From positions 62,001 through 126,000 of the forward strand of contig JADBEO010000006.1 of the NCBI GenBank assembly GCA_031316315.1: a stretch of DNA of 64,000 bases. Direction: 5' to 3'. Origin of the DNA: Chelatococcus sambhunathii (lineage in GTDB: Bacteria > Pseudomonadota > Alphaproteobacteria > Rhizobiales > Methylopilaceae). The translations under genes and the position numbers were made by a program. The notes under the pieces were generated by a model. It made no database searches. It was not told the DNA's origin and saw only the letters and a list, made by a program, of their open reading frames with translations. Below are positions 8,868 through 17,419 of the stretch, piece after piece; the stretch's first letter is position 1; each line of letters begins with the position of its first letter.

Positions 8868-9677
8868 ATGTCCGACTTCGCCCGCGACCGCCGCCTTCTC
8901 GACGCGCTCGCCGAGCTGTCCGTGGAAGCCGGTCGCGCTATTCTCGACGTCTATGAAGGCGGCTCGATCGAAGCGCGGGCCAAGGACGACCGCAGCCCCG
9001 TCACCGACGCCGACGAAAGGGCCGAGGCGATCCTGATCGCAGGGCTCGACAAGCTGATGCCGGGCGTGCCGGTGATCGCCGAGGAAGCCTCTTCGCGCGA
9101 CGGCGTGCGGTCCGACGCGCCGCCCGCCTTCCTGCTGGTCGACCCGCTCGACGGCACCCGCGAGTTCCTCGCCAAGAACGGCGAGTTCACCGTCAATATC
9201 GGCTATGTGGAGAACGGCGAGCCGGTGCTCGGCTGCGTCTTCGCGCCCGCGCTGGGCGCTCTGTGGATCGGCTCGATCGCGCTCGGCGCCAAGGCCGCGC
9301 GGGCCGGACTTCGCGAGATTCCGAGCTCCGACGCGTACCAGCCGATCGCCGCGCGCCATGCGGCGGACGCGGCCCTTTGCGCGGTGGCGAGCCGCAGCCA
9401 TTCGGATCCGACCACGGAAGAGTTCCTGTCGACGCTCAACGTCGCGAGCCGACGCTCGGCGGGCTCGTCGCTCAAGTTCTGCCTGGTCGCGGAGGGCGAG
9501 GCCGACGTCTATCCGCGCTTCGGCCCCACCATGGAGTGGGACACGGCGGCGGGCCACGCCGTGCTCGCGGCCGCCGGCGGCGCGGTTCTGAAGCCGGACG
9601 GTTCGCCCTTCGGCTACGGCAAGGCGGAGGATGGCTTCCGGAACGGCCCCTTCGTCGCGTGGGGCGCACGGGGCTGA
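8868..9677 (+). CDS. cysQ: 3'(2'),5'-bisphosphate nucleotidase CysQ (inositol monophosphatase superfamily)
   Basis: Mg-dependent phosphatase that removes the 3'-phosphate of PAP/PAPS, relieving toxicity from sulfate assimilation. The 269-residue length is normal. Metal-binding motifs are present: E72 in IAEEAS, D92/D95 in VDPLDGTREF and the distal EWDTAAGHA motif; the segment KNGEFTVNIG and SSLKFCLVAEGEADVYPR are typical of CysQ rather than of general inositol monophosphatases. It is divergently transcribed from chpT and convergent with the YHS-domain gene. Substrate specificity within the superfamily is inferred from motif resemblance. Confidence 0.85.
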   Translation: MSDFARDRRLLDALAELSVEAGRAILDVYEGGSIEARAKDDRSPVTDADERAEAILIAGLDKLMPGVPVIAEEASSRDGVRSDAPPAFLLVDPLDGTREFLAKNGEFTVNIGYVENGEPVLGCVFAPALGALWIGSIALGAKAARAGLREIPSSDAYQPIAARHAADAALCAVASRSHSDPTTEEFLSTLNVASRRSAGSSLKFCLVAEGEADVYPRFGPTMEWDTAAGHAVLAAAGGAVLKPDGSPFGYGKAEDGFRNGPFVAWGARG

Positions 9678-9686
9678 GCCGCCGGA

Positions 9687-10145
9687 TCAGTCGGTCAGCG
9701 TCGCCTCGACCTTCGGCCAGACCGCCGCGGCGGCGCGCGCGTCCCTGAAGGCGTCGCGGTCCGCCCCGGTGCGGAACAGGTAGAGCCGGTCCTCGCGGAT
9801 CGCGAACAGAAGCGGATGGCCCGCGACCGCGACCCCGGCCGAGACGCCCGCCGGATCGTAGCCGCCGAAGCGCGGCGCATAGGCCTCCGGCGCCGACAGG
9901 AAGGCCGCGCGGTTCGCCTCGCTCGCGAATCGCCAGGCCGCGCCGTTCCACTCCGCCTCGATGTCGCGGCGGCCCGGAACCGGACGTCCTTCCGTGAAAT
10001 AGGCGACGGGATCGAAGCCATAGAGCGCGATGCCGGACGACGGATCGGAGACGACGCGCTCCGTCAGCCCCGGCGTCGCCGAGACCGGCGCGGCGGAGAG
10101 GCCGAGCGCGAGCGCCGACGCTCCAAAGATCTGTCTGAGGGCCAT
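9687..10145 (-). CDS. Exported YHS-domain protein
   Basis: 152 residues when started at ATG 10145, which places a signal peptide (MALRQIFGASALALGLSAAP, cleavage near VSA) at the N-terminus; a longer frame upstream would bury it. The body matches the YHS domain: IALYGFDPVAYFTEGRPVPG, EAEWNGAAWRFASEANRAAF, YAPRFGGYDPAGV. Such small periplasmic proteins are common in Hyphomicrobiales; YHS domains are thought to bind metal, although here the canonical cysteines are absent, so a metal role is not supported. Function unknown. It is convergent with cysQ and divergent from eipA. Confidence 0.75.
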   Translation of the reverse strand: MALRQIFGASALALGLSAAPVSATPGLTERVVSDPSSGIALYGFDPVAYFTEGRPVPGRRDIEAEWNGAAWRFASEANRAAFLSAPEAYAPRFGGYDPAGVSAGVAVAGHPLLFAIREDRLYLFRTGADRDAFRDARAAAAVWPKVEATLTD

Positions 10146-10302
10146 GTCCCGCCGTTTTCCGACCGCGATTGTGACTCGCGGCTTCTGGTCGAGCATCCAT
10201 AACCCGCCGGCGTTCACCTTTGAGTAAAGCGGATCGCTCAAATTGTCCCGAATGGCTGACTCCCGCGCGCAACATCGCGCTTCGCCAAAAAGGACGGACG
10301 AG

Positions 10303-10920
10303 ATGATCCGCACGTCGCTCGTCGCCGGCCTCGCGCTCGGCGCCGCACTCCTCTCCCCGAACGTCGCATCCGCGCAGTACGCGGGGCGCGCGACGCAGGC
10401 GAACTATTCGCAGGACGACGTCGGCTCGCCGCGCCGGACCTATTCCTCGAACGAGATCCTCGACAAGGGCCATCACTTCTTCGGATCCGCGACGCGCGGT
10501 CTCGCCGGCGTCGTGGAGAAGGCCGTCTCCACATGGGGCGAGCCGGACGGCTACATCCTCGGCGAGGAAGGCTCCGGCGCTTTCGTCGGCGGCCTGCGCT
10601 ACGGAGAGGGCCGGCTGTTCACCCGCGCCGGCGACGGCGAGCGCCGCGTCTACTGGCAGGGCCCGTCGCTCGGCTTCGACTGGGGCGGCGACGGCGACCG
10701 GACCATGATCCTGGTCTACAATCTCCGCTCGACCGAGGACCTCTACAACCGCTTCGCCGGCGTCAACGGTTCGGCCTATCTGATCGGCGGGTTCTCGATG
10801 ACCGCCCTCAAGGGCTACGACACGGTGCTGGTGCCGATCCGCACCGGCCTCGGCGCCCGGCTCGGGCTGAACGTCGGCTACCTGAAGTTCACCGAGCGCT
10901 CGACCTGGAACCCGTTCTGA
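10303..10920 (+). CDS. eipA: Envelope integrity protein EipA (DUF1134)
   Basis: 205-residue exported protein with a signal peptide (MIRTSLVAGLALGAALLSP, cleavage after ASA). The start at 10303 is preceded by an AGGA ribosome binding site; a longer frame from 10243 lacks one. The mature part has the DUF1134 pattern: YSSNEILDKGHHFFGSATRGLA, EKAVSTWGEPDGYILGEEGSGAF, GLRYGEGRLFTR and a closing VGYLKFTERSTWNPF. The Brucella homologue EipA is a periplasmic beta-barrel-like protein required for cell-envelope integrity. Monocistronic, with a hairpin after the stop. Confidence 0.85.
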   Translation: MIRTSLVAGLALGAALLSPNVASAQYAGRATQANYSQDDVGSPRRTYSSNEILDKGHHFFGSATRGLAGVVEKAVSTWGEPDGYILGEEGSGAFVGGLRYGEGRLFTRAGDGERRVYWQGPSLGFDWGGDGDRTMILVYNLRSTEDLYNRFAGVNGSAYLIGGFSMTALKGYDTVLVPIRTGLGARLGLNVGYLKFTERSTWNPF

Positions 10921-10945
10921 ACGGAACTGCGACCGTCGAAGACGA

Positions 10946-10970
10946 CCCGCGCCGTCCTTGGCGGCGCGGG
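10946..10970 (+). terminator. Possible terminator hairpin after eipA
   Basis: CCCGCGCCG / CGGCGCGGG, a perfect 9-bp stem with a 7-nt loop shortly after the eipA stop. There is no T run, so it may be a Rho-independent terminator of low efficiency or only an mRNA-stabilising hairpin. Confidence 0.4.
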
Positions 10971-11061
10971 TGCGGTATGGCATCCTGAGGCCTCGAGTCC
11001 GAGAGCCTGCGCGCGACGCAGGCTCAACCCGCCGCGCGTCAGCCGCGCCGAACGAGGCTGA

Positions 11062-11934
11062 ATGGTCGAGCCGATCCTCTATGCGTCTCTCGGCGCGCTG
11101 CTCGCGACGCTGATCGGCCTTCTGTTCCTGCCGATCTTCTGGCGGCGAGCCGTGCGGCTGACCACCAGCCGGCTGATCGACCGCCTCCCCGTCTCGGCTT
11201 CCGAGATCATCGCGTCCCAGGACAGGCTTCGCGCCGAGCAGGCGATGGCGATGCGCACAGTGGAGCGCAAGGCGGAGGCCGCGATCGGCGAGGCGACGCG
11301 CGACCGCATCGAGTCCGCGCGCGCCCGTGCGACGGAGCTCGGCCATCTCGCCGACATATCGGACCTGAAGGCGAAGATCGCCGCCCTCGAGTCCGAGGGG
11401 GCGCGCGTGCGCGGAGAGCTCGACAAGACCGGCAAGGAGGCCGCCGCCGCTTATGAGGCGCTGCAGGAGGCCCGCGCCGCCGCCGACAGCGCGCAGCGTG
11501 AACTCCAAACGGTGCGGCAGGAAGCCTCCGCCGCGCGGGCGAGCGCGGAACAGGCGCGGAACGAGGCCTCCGCGCGCCAGGCCGAGATCGCCTCGCTCCG
11601 GGCCCGCCTCGAGGCCCCCGCCGTCGCGCCGTCGATCGAAGGGCCGGTCGAGACCGTTTCCGAGATCGCGAAACCCGCGGCCGCGGTCGCCGCGACCTCG
11701 CGCCTGCCCAAGGCCGACTTCGCGCTCGCCTTTCCTCCGGCCGAGGCGGCGAAACAGCAACCCGAGGCGTCGCTCACCCAGGCGGCCGAACTCGCCGATC
11801 TGCGGCGCCGGCTCGACGAGGTGGCCGACGCGATCGTGGAGGCCGCGGATCGCCCAGCGCCGGCCGAGCGCCCCAAGGCCGAGCCGGGCGCCGAGCGTCC
11901 GCGCATGCCCCAGGTGGAGAGCGCCGGGGCGTGA
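11062..11934 (+). CDS. Membrane-anchored coiled-coil protein of unknown function
   Basis: 290 residues. An N-terminal transmembrane segment (about 4-28, ILYASLGALLATLIGLLFLP) is followed by a basic, Arg-rich juxtamembrane stretch and a long Ala/Glu/Arg coiled coil (about 50-195) with regular heptads, then a Pro/Ala-rich tail with a short second helix (about 240-262). No enzymatic motif is visible. The layout suggests a structural or scaffolding protein held at the inner membrane with the coiled coil probably cytoplasmic. It lies alone between eipA and a convergent histidine-phosphatase gene. GAGG upstream of the ATG supports the start. I do not recognise a named family. Confidence 0.7.
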   Translation: MVEPILYASLGALLATLIGLLFLPIFWRRAVRLTTSRLIDRLPVSASEIIASQDRLRAEQAMAMRTVERKAEAAIGEATRDRIESARARATELGHLADISDLKAKIAALESEGARVRGELDKTGKEAAAAYEALQEARAAADSAQRELQTVRQEASAARASAEQARNEASARQAEIASLRARLEAPAVAPSIEGPVETVSEIAKPAAAVAATSRLPKADFALAFPPAEAAKQQPEASLTQAAELADLRRRLDEVADAIVEAADRPAPAERPKAEPGAERPRMPQVESAGA

Positions 11935-11946
11935 GCGCTCCGTCCG

Positions 11947-12504
11947 TCAGGGCTTGAGGGTTCCGACGACCTCGGCGGCGCCGCTCTCGTTGAGCCGGAC
12001 CACCACGATCTCGCCCGACGCTGGATAGACGCCGGTCGTCGCCGTAACGTTGACCTGATGGGTCACGAGAACCGCGATCGGCCCGGCGCGCGGGGTCTCG
12101 GCCAACGCGGCCTTGACGCCGTCGACCGCCTTGCGCGTCGCCTCGCGATCGCTGCCGAAAAACGAGTTCAGGCGCGGGTCCTCCACGACCTCCCCGAGCG
12201 CCATCTCGACGGCCGTGTCGCGGCAGCGGCACCACTGGCTCGTCGCGACCCGCCCCACGGCGACGCCCTCCTTGCGGAACCTGTCGCCGAGAGCGCGCGC
12301 CTCCGCCCTGCCCTCCTCGCTCAGATTGCGCTGCGTCGCGCAGTCGCCGAGCTTGAACCCTGCGGGATCGCCTACGCCGGGAGCCGTCGCATGCCGCATG
12401 ATCGCGGCGTGGCCGCCGGCGGCGAGCGCCCGCCAAAGCGCCGCGTCGTCGGCGAAGGCCGGCGCAGAGAACAGGCAGAGCAGCGCAGCGGCGAGACGGA
12501 TCAT
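11947..12504 (-). CDS. Secreted histidine phosphatase superfamily protein
   Basis: 185 residues with a signal peptide (MIRLAAALLCLFSAPAFA). The catalytic RHG-type motif is present as IMRHATAPG, followed by RNLSEEGRAEARALG, the TSQWCRCRDTA segment and the second catalytic histidine in VLVTHQVNVTATTG. This is the pattern of small periplasmic phosphoglycerate-mutase-like phosphatases; the physiological substrate cannot be read from the sequence. It lies 50 nt downstream of serA on the same strand and could be the last gene of the serine operon, although a serine-related role is only a guess from position. Confidence 0.8.
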   Translation of the reverse strand: MIRLAAALLCLFSAPAFADDAALWRALAAGGHAAIMRHATAPGVGDPAGFKLGDCATQRNLSEEGRAEARALGDRFRKEGVAVGRVATSQWCRCRDTAVEMALGEVVEDPRLNSFFGSDREATRKAVDGVKAALAETPRAGPIAVLVTHQVNVTATTGVYPASGEIVVVRLNESGAAEVVGTLKP

Positions 12505-12554
12505 CGTCGTCCAGTCTGCCGGCTCGTGCGCCGCCCCTGCAAATCACGCCACGT

Positions 12555-14141
12555 TCAGAACCGAAGCGCCCTCGCCTGCTTGACGTGCTCCAGCGCGGCG
12601 ACCTGGGCGACCACTTCGTCGGACACCTCGCCGTCGACCTGCACCAGCGCGATCGCCTCGCCGCCTTCGGTCGAGCGCCCGAGGTTGAAGGTCGCGATGT
12701 TGACTCCAGCCTGGCCGAGGGTCGCGCCGAGCGCGCCGATGTAGCCGGGCTTGTCGAGATTGGTGACGTAGAGCATCGAGGGCGCGAAGGCGGCCTCGAT
12801 CTCGATTCCCTTGATATCGGTGATGCGCGGCTTGCCGTCGGCGAAGACCGTGCCCGCGACGTGCCGCGTCCAGTCGTCGGCCATAACCGTCAGTCGGATC
12901 ACGCTCTCGAAGGTCGCGGCGTCCTCGCGCCGCACCTCCTCGATCGCGATGCCGCGCTCGCGGGCGATCACGGGCGCCGAGACCATGTTGACGTCGGCGA
13001 GCAGCGGCCGGAGCAGCCCCGTGACAGCCGCCGAAGTCAGCGCGCGGACGTTCATGTCGGCCACGGCGCCCTCATATTCGATGCGGATGGTCTTCATCGG
13101 CGCGTCGGTAAGCTGGCCTGCGAATGAGCCGAGGCGCTCGGCGAGCGCGACGAAGGGCTTTAGCCGGGGCGCCTCCTCGGCGGTGATCGAGGGCGCGTTG
13201 ACCGCGTTCGAGATCGCGCCGCGGATCAGATAGTCCGACATCTGCTCGGCGACCTGCAGCGCGACGTTCTCCTGCGCCTCCGTCGTCGCCGCGCCGAGAT
13301 GCGGCGTGCAGACGACGGCCGGATGCCCGAACAGCGGGTTGGCCTCCGCCGGCTCCTCCACGAAGACGTCGACGCCGGCGCCTGCGACATGGCCGGCGTC
13401 GAGCGCCGCGCGGAGCGCCTGCTCGTCGACAAGGCCGCCGCGGGCGCAATTGATGATGCGCACGCCCTTCTTCATCTTCGCGAGCGCGGCCGCGTCGACG
13501 ATGTTGCGCGTCTTCTCGGTCAGCGGCACGTGCAGCGAGATGAAGTCGGCCCTCGCGAACAGATCGTCGAGTTCGACCTTCTCGACGCCGAGCTCCTGCG
13601 CCCGCTCGGCCGACAGGAATGGATCGTAGGCGATCACTCGCATCTTGAGGCCGATGGCGCGGTCGGCGACCACCGAGCCGATGTTGCCGCAGCCGATCAG
13701 GCCGAGCGTCTTGGCGGTGATCTCGACGCCCATGAAACGGTTCTTCTCCCACTTGCCCGCCTGGGTCGAGGCGTCGGCGGCGGGAATTTCTCGCGCGACC
13801 GCGAACATCATCGCGATGGCGTGCTCGGCGGTGGTGATGGAGTTGCCGAAGGGCGTGTTCATCACGATCACGCCCTTCGCGGTCGCGGCCGGCAGGTCGA
13901 CATTGTCGACGCCGATGCCGGCGCGGCCGACGACCTTCAGCCTCGTCGCGCGCTCCAGGATCTTCGGCGTCACCTTGGTCGCCGAGCGGATCGCGAGGCC
14001 GTCATAGTCGCCGATGACGGCGGCCAGCGCCTCCTTGTCCTTGCCGAGATCGGGCCTGAAATCGACCTCCACGCCGCGGCTCTTGAAGATGTCGATCGCT
14101 GCGGTGGAGAGCTTGTCGGATACGAGGACGCGGGGGGCCAT
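12555..14141 (-). CDS. serA: D-3-phosphoglycerate dehydrogenase SerA
   Basis: First committed step of serine biosynthesis: oxidises 3-phosphoglycerate to 3-phosphohydroxypyruvate with NAD. 528 residues from ATG 14141, which has an AGGAG site (a longer frame adds an implausible 29 residues). Visible: substrate-domain start MAPRVLVSDKLSTAAIDI, NAD-binding GLIGCGNIGSVVADRA, catalytic Arg in NCARGGLVDEQA, catalytic His in CTPHLGAATTEAQ, an intervening substrate-binding domain, and a C-terminal ACT domain (LDKPGYIGALGATLGQAGVN) that in this class mediates feedback control by serine. Downstream of serC and an SseB-family gene. Confidence 0.96.
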   Translation of the reverse strand: MAPRVLVSDKLSTAAIDIFKSRGVEVDFRPDLGKDKEALAAVIGDYDGLAIRSATKVTPKILERATRLKVVGRAGIGVDNVDLPAATAKGVIVMNTPFGNSITTAEHAIAMMFAVAREIPAADASTQAGKWEKNRFMGVEITAKTLGLIGCGNIGSVVADRAIGLKMRVIAYDPFLSAERAQELGVEKVELDDLFARADFISLHVPLTEKTRNIVDAAALAKMKKGVRIINCARGGLVDEQALRAALDAGHVAGAGVDVFVEEPAEANPLFGHPAVVCTPHLGAATTEAQENVALQVAEQMSDYLIRGAISNAVNAPSITAEEAPRLKPFVALAERLGSFAGQLTDAPMKTIRIEYEGAVADMNVRALTSAAVTGLLRPLLADVNMVSAPVIARERGIAIEEVRREDAATFESVIRLTVMADDWTRHVAGTVFADGKPRITDIKGIEIEAAFAPSMLYVTNLDKPGYIGALGATLGQAGVNIATFNLGRSTEGGEAIALVQVDGEVSDEVVAQVAALEHVKQARALRF

Positions 14142-14250
14142 GAAGGGCTCCTTTTCGATGCGCGCCCCTGAGGACCGGACGCAGGTCTCCTGCGGCCGCC
14201 GAGGCTCCTGGCGGCCCTGTTCAGTCACGCATGCGCAGTCGTTACGTCGG

Positions 14251-14982
14251 CTAAGCTTCCGCCTTCTTGTAGAAGGGGTTCACATCGCGCTGGAAATAAC
14301 CATCCAGCGGCGAGCCTGGGATCGGGACGAAATCAATGACGTCGGACGCTTTCGCGACCCGGTCGAGCAGCTGGGTCACGCGATCGAGCACGAAGTCGAG
14401 GTCGCCGTCGGTCTCAATGCCGATAACAAGCCGCTTTGTGCCGTCCGGATCGGGAAACAGCGCCTGCGCGATATGCGCGGACTTCACCTCCCGGATCGCG
14501 GCGAGCATCCGGGCGAGCGGCGTTGTGATGTGGGTCGGCATCGGCGTCGGCTTGCCGACAGCCGCCGGCAGGCCGAACTCGTTGTCGTCCGGACCGTCGT
14601 CGCTCTCCGCCGCCGCCTCGAAGTCGCCGGCGAGCATCGCCTTGACGTCGGCGGCGCTCAGCTCGCGGCCGTAGTCGGAGCCGGGGTTGAGCACGAAGTT
14701 CGCGCCCTCCACCTGCTCCAGGATCTGCCGCAGCGTCTGCCTGACGACGAACATCGTCTCGCCGCCGAAGGCGGGCTCGACCCGCTTCTCGGAGGTGAAG
14801 ATCGGCACGAACACCTCGCCGCCCTCCTCGAGCTCCGGCACGTGGTAGCCGTCCTTGCCGGCGTCGACGAGCGCGAAGGCGAGTTCCGCGTCGAGGAGCG
14901 TCTTCAGGAACGGAGCCCGCGCCGCCGGATCGTCGGCCGCGCGCACCAGGGCGCGTTCGAGGTCGTTCTCGGGAAGGAACAT
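14251..14982 (-). CDS. SseB-family protein in the serine operon
   Basis: 243 residues showing the SseB N-terminal domain (ENDLERALVRAADDPAARAPF, LDAELAFALVDAG, VFVPIFTSEKRVEPAF, GANFVLNPGSDYGRELSAADV) and a C-terminal domain (IREVKSAHIAQALFPDPDG, LVIGIETDGDLD, IDFVPIPGSPLDGYF). E. coli SseB was named for enhanced serine sensitivity on overexpression; its mechanism is unknown. Here the gene lies between serC and serA on the same strand with short gaps (61 nt and 109 nt), which independently ties the family to serine metabolism. Family assignment is from motif resemblance. Confidence 0.75.
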   Translation of the reverse strand: MFLPENDLERALVRAADDPAARAPFLKTLLDAELAFALVDAGKDGYHVPELEEGGEVFVPIFTSEKRVEPAFGGETMFVVRQTLRQILEQVEGANFVLNPGSDYGRELSAADVKAMLAGDFEAAAESDDGPDDNEFGLPAAVGKPTPMPTHITTPLARMLAAIREVKSAHIAQALFPDPDGTKRLVIGIETDGDLDFVLDRVTQLLDRVAKASDVIDFVPIPGSPLDGYFQRDVNPFYKKAEA

Positions 14983-15043
14983 CGGCTAAGCCTCCGGACG
15001 ATCAGGTCTGCGGCGGCCGTCGATCCGCCCGCCGCCGACAAGG

Positions 15044-16216
15044 TCAGGCCGCGCGGGCGAACCCGGCGCGCGCTTCGGCGTAGGCCCAGTCGAGCCACTC
15101 GGTGAGCGCGAGGACGTCGGAGGTCTCCACGGTCGCTCCGCACCAGATCCGGAAACCCGCCGGCGCGTCGCGATAGGAGCCGAAGTCATAGGCGACGCCG
15201 AGGCCTTCGAGCCGATCGACGATCGACTTGGCGAGCGCGGCCTGCGCCTCGGGCGCCATCGCGAGAACCTCCGGATCGACGATCCTGAGGCAGACGCCCG
15301 TATTGGTGCGCGTCGCCGGATCCTCGGCGAGAAAGTCGATCCAGGGCGTACGCTCGACGAAGTCCGCCACGGCCTTGGCGTTGGCGTCGGCGCGCGCGAT
15401 CAGCGCCTTGAGGCCGCCGATCGACTTCCCCCAGTTCAGCGCGTCGAGATAGTCCTCGACCGCAAGCATGGACGGCGTGTTGATCGTCTCGCCCTGGAAC
15501 AGGGCCTCGTCGATCTTGCCGTTCTTGGTCATGCGGAACAGCTTCGGCAGCGGCCAGGACGGCGTGAAGCTCTCCAGGCGCTCGACGGCGCGCGGGCCCA
15601 TGATCAGCACGCCATGCGCGGCCTCCCCGCCCATGATCTTCTGCCAGGAGAAGGTCACGACATCGAGCTTGTCGTAGTCGAGCGGCATGGCGAAGGCCGC
15701 CGACGTCGCGTCGCAGATCGTCAGGCCGCCGCGGTCCGAGGGGATCCAGTCGGCGTTTGGCACGCGCACGCCAGCGGTGGTGCCGTTCCAGGTGAAGACG
15801 ACGTCGTTCTCGAAGTCGACCGCCGCGAGATCCGGCAGCTTGCCGAAGTCGGCGACCTTCGCGTGGGTGTTCGGAAGCCGGAGCTGCTTGACGGCGTCGG
15901 TCACCCAGACCGAGCCGAAGCTCTCCCAGGCGAGCACCTCGACGCCGCGCGGCCCGAGCAGCGACCACATCGCCATCTCGACGGCGCCGGTGTCCGAGCC
16001 GGGCACGATCGCGATGCGATGCGTCGCCGGAACCTCGAGAACCTCGCGGGTGAGGTCGATCGCTTGCCTGAGCTTGGTCTTGCCGAGCTTGGAGCGATGC
16101 GATCGGCCGAGCGCGGCGCCGGACAGCGACTGGAGCGACCAGCCGGGGCGCTTGGAGCAGGGACCGGAAGAGAAATTGGGATTGTTCGGCCGAACGGCCG
16201 GCGCAGTCGTCGTCAT
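15044..16216 (-). CDS. serC: Phosphoserine aminotransferase SerC
   Basis: PLP enzyme converting 3-phosphohydroxypyruvate and glutamate to phosphoserine. 390 residues from ATG 16216, which has AAAGGG about 8 nt upstream; a GTG three codons earlier is less well placed. It belongs to the long alphaproteobacterial type: [44 protein letters not shown], the PLP-lysine in [18 protein letters not shown], and [19 protein letters not shown]. First gene of the serC-sseB-serA operon, with a structured leader in front. Confidence 0.95.
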   Translation of the reverse strand: MTTTAPAVRPNNPNFSSGPCSKRPGWSLQSLSGAALGRSHRSKLGKTKLRQAIDLTREVLEVPATHRIAIVPGSDTGAVEMAMWSLLGPRGVEVLAWESFGSVWVTDAVKQLRLPNTHAKVADFGKLPDLAAVDFENDVVFTWNGTTAGVRVPNADWIPSDRGGLTICDATSAAFAMPLDYDKLDVVTFSWQKIMGGEAAHGVLIMGPRAVERLESFTPSWPLPKLFRMTKNGKIDEALFQGETINTPSMLAVEDYLDALNWGKSIGGLKALIARADANAKAVADFVERTPWIDFLAEDPATRTNTGVCLRIVDPEVLAMAPEAQAALAKSIVDRLEGLGVAYDFGSYRDAPAGFRIWCGATVETSDVLALTEWLDWAYAEARAGFARAA

Positions 16217-16300
16217 GATAGCCACCCTTTCAGATGGTCGCCTCTCGGTGGGGAGAGGTGGCCCGCCGCGAGCGCTACTCCCGCTCGACCACGCTCGTCA
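16217..16300 (-). ncRNA. Structured leader of serC (candidate serC RNA motif)
   Basis: The transcript upstream of serC can form a GAGCG/CGCTC hairpin (about 16265-16285) and a CCTCTC/GAGAGG hairpin (about 16239-16258). In addition GCCACC just before the second hairpin can pair with GGGTGGC that overlaps the serC ribosome binding site, enclosing that hairpin. A conserved 'serC' RNA motif is known upstream of alphaproteobacterial serC genes; I place this leader there by position and foldability, not by covariance. Confidence 0.5.
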
Positions 16301-16341
16301 AGCGGAATTTTTTATCAGCCGATAGGATATAACGAATGAAA

Positions 16342-16367
16342 GCGGCGGGCCCTTTCGGACCCGCCGC
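16342..16367 (-). terminator. Terminator of the outer-membrane protein gene
   Basis: Perfect GCGGCGGG/CCCGCCGC stem located just after the stop of the omp gene; on the minus strand it is followed by TTTCATTCGTT. It separates omp from the serC leader. Confidence 0.6.
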
Positions 16368-16393
16368 CAGCGGTCGCGCAAGTCTTCGGAAGA

Positions 16394-17176
16394 TCAGTCG
16401 AGCAGGTAGCGGAAGCCGACGCGGAACTCGTGCGCCTGGATGTCTTCGACCTTGACCTTGCCGGCGGCGCCGGCGGCCTTGATCGACTTGGTCCGGGCCT
16501 CGCCGAGGTCGAGGAAGCGGTAGTTCGCGTCGATGACCAGGTTGTCCGTCACGTTGTAGCCGACGCCCGCCATGAGGGCGTAGGCGAAGTTCCACTTGTC
16601 GTCGCCCTTGTAGGAGCCGGAGACCGAGCAGCCGCACTTGGTCGGGTAGTCGGTGTACTTCAGCTTGTCCATGTCGACGTAGGAGAAGCCGACGCCGCCG
16701 CCGACGTAGGGCGTGATGCCGCCGAAGGTCGCGATGTCGAAGTAACCGTTGAGCAGAACCGTGGTCGCGGAGATCTTGGTCTTGTTGTCGCTCGCCTTGA
16801 GGCAGCCCGGGCCGGCGATGCAGGGCAGCTTGCCCTTGAATTCGGACGGGGTCTCGTAGTCGACCGTCAGGTCGGAGCGGAAGTGGTTGTTGAACTTGTA
16901 GCCGACGCCGCCGCCGATGACGGCCGCGTGGTCCATGTCCTCGCCGCCGAAGTTCGAGATGCCGGCGGCGCGATAGGCCGGGTTGTCGTACTTGGCCTTG
17001 GGATCGCGATAGACCTTGTATCCGACGTCGCCGCGCAGATACCAGGCGGAGCCGAACTCCACCGGGGCGACGGGCTCAAGCGCCGGAGGCTCCGGCAGAT
17101 CGGCGGCGTAGCCCGCGACCGGCGCGAGCGCGAAAGCGAGCGCGCCCGCGAGCGCGTAGGTCGTAAGCTTGGCCAT
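16394..17176 (-). CDS. Omp25/Omp31-type outer-membrane beta-barrel protein
   Basis: 260 residues from ATG 17176 (AAGGA 8 nt upstream), with signal peptide MAKLTTYALAGALAFALAPV ending at GYAA. Alternating hydrophobic strands typical of an eight-stranded barrel follow: WYLRGDVGYKVYRD, VIGGGVGYKFNNHFRSDLTVDYE, VLLNGYFDIATFGGITPYVGGGVGFSYVD, FAYALMAGVGYNVTDNLVIDANYRFLDLG, ending in EFRVGFRYLLD with an aromatic-rich C-terminal strand. Four cysteines in loops (PCIAGPGC and KCGC) could form disulfides. Such proteins are major surface components in Hyphomicrobiales. A perfect CtrA box lies upstream. Confidence 0.85.
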   Translation of the reverse strand: MAKLTTYALAGALAFALAPVAGYAADLPEPPALEPVAPVEFGSAWYLRGDVGYKVYRDPKAKYDNPAYRAAGISNFGGEDMDHAAVIGGGVGYKFNNHFRSDLTVDYETPSEFKGKLPCIAGPGCLKASDNKTKISATTVLLNGYFDIATFGGITPYVGGGVGFSYVDMDKLKYTDYPTKCGCSVSGSYKGDDKWNFAYALMAGVGYNVTDNLVIDANYRFLDLGEARTKSIKAAGAAGKVKVEDIQAHEFRVGFRYLLD

Positions 17177-17256
17177 ATGGCGCGTCCTTGCATGGAAGAG
17201 CGCGCCCGCGACGGCGCCCTCTATGTCGTCACGCCGCTGAATCTGCCAGTCATTCC

Positions 17257-17272
17257 TTAATGGGTGTTTAAC
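17257..17272. promoter_or_regulatory. CtrA box upstream of the porin gene
   Basis: TTAA-tgggtgt-TTAACC matches the CtrA consensus TTAA-N7-TTAA(C) exactly, 81 bp upstream of the omp start codon (17176). Further TTAAC and TTTTAACC half-sites follow within 20 bp on the upstream side. Inference: cell-cycle control of this surface protein. Confidence 0.65.
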
Positions 17273-17419
17273 CTTAACTTTTAACCACGGCGTCTTTACT
17301 ACACAGTCTCTGCTGATGCAGCGAAGCCACAACCGGCACGGGTCCGACTGCGCGCTCGCTCGCGCCCTCGCGCGCGGCGCACGCGGGGAACCGGCGTTCG
17401 AAGAATGCGGAAGATCTGC

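Noticed and set aside
9472-11760. Minus-strand open frame of 762 codons
   Set aside because: Runs across cysQ, the YHS gene, eipA and the coiled-coil gene in the wrong frame; Arg/Gly-rich composition typical of a shadow frame.
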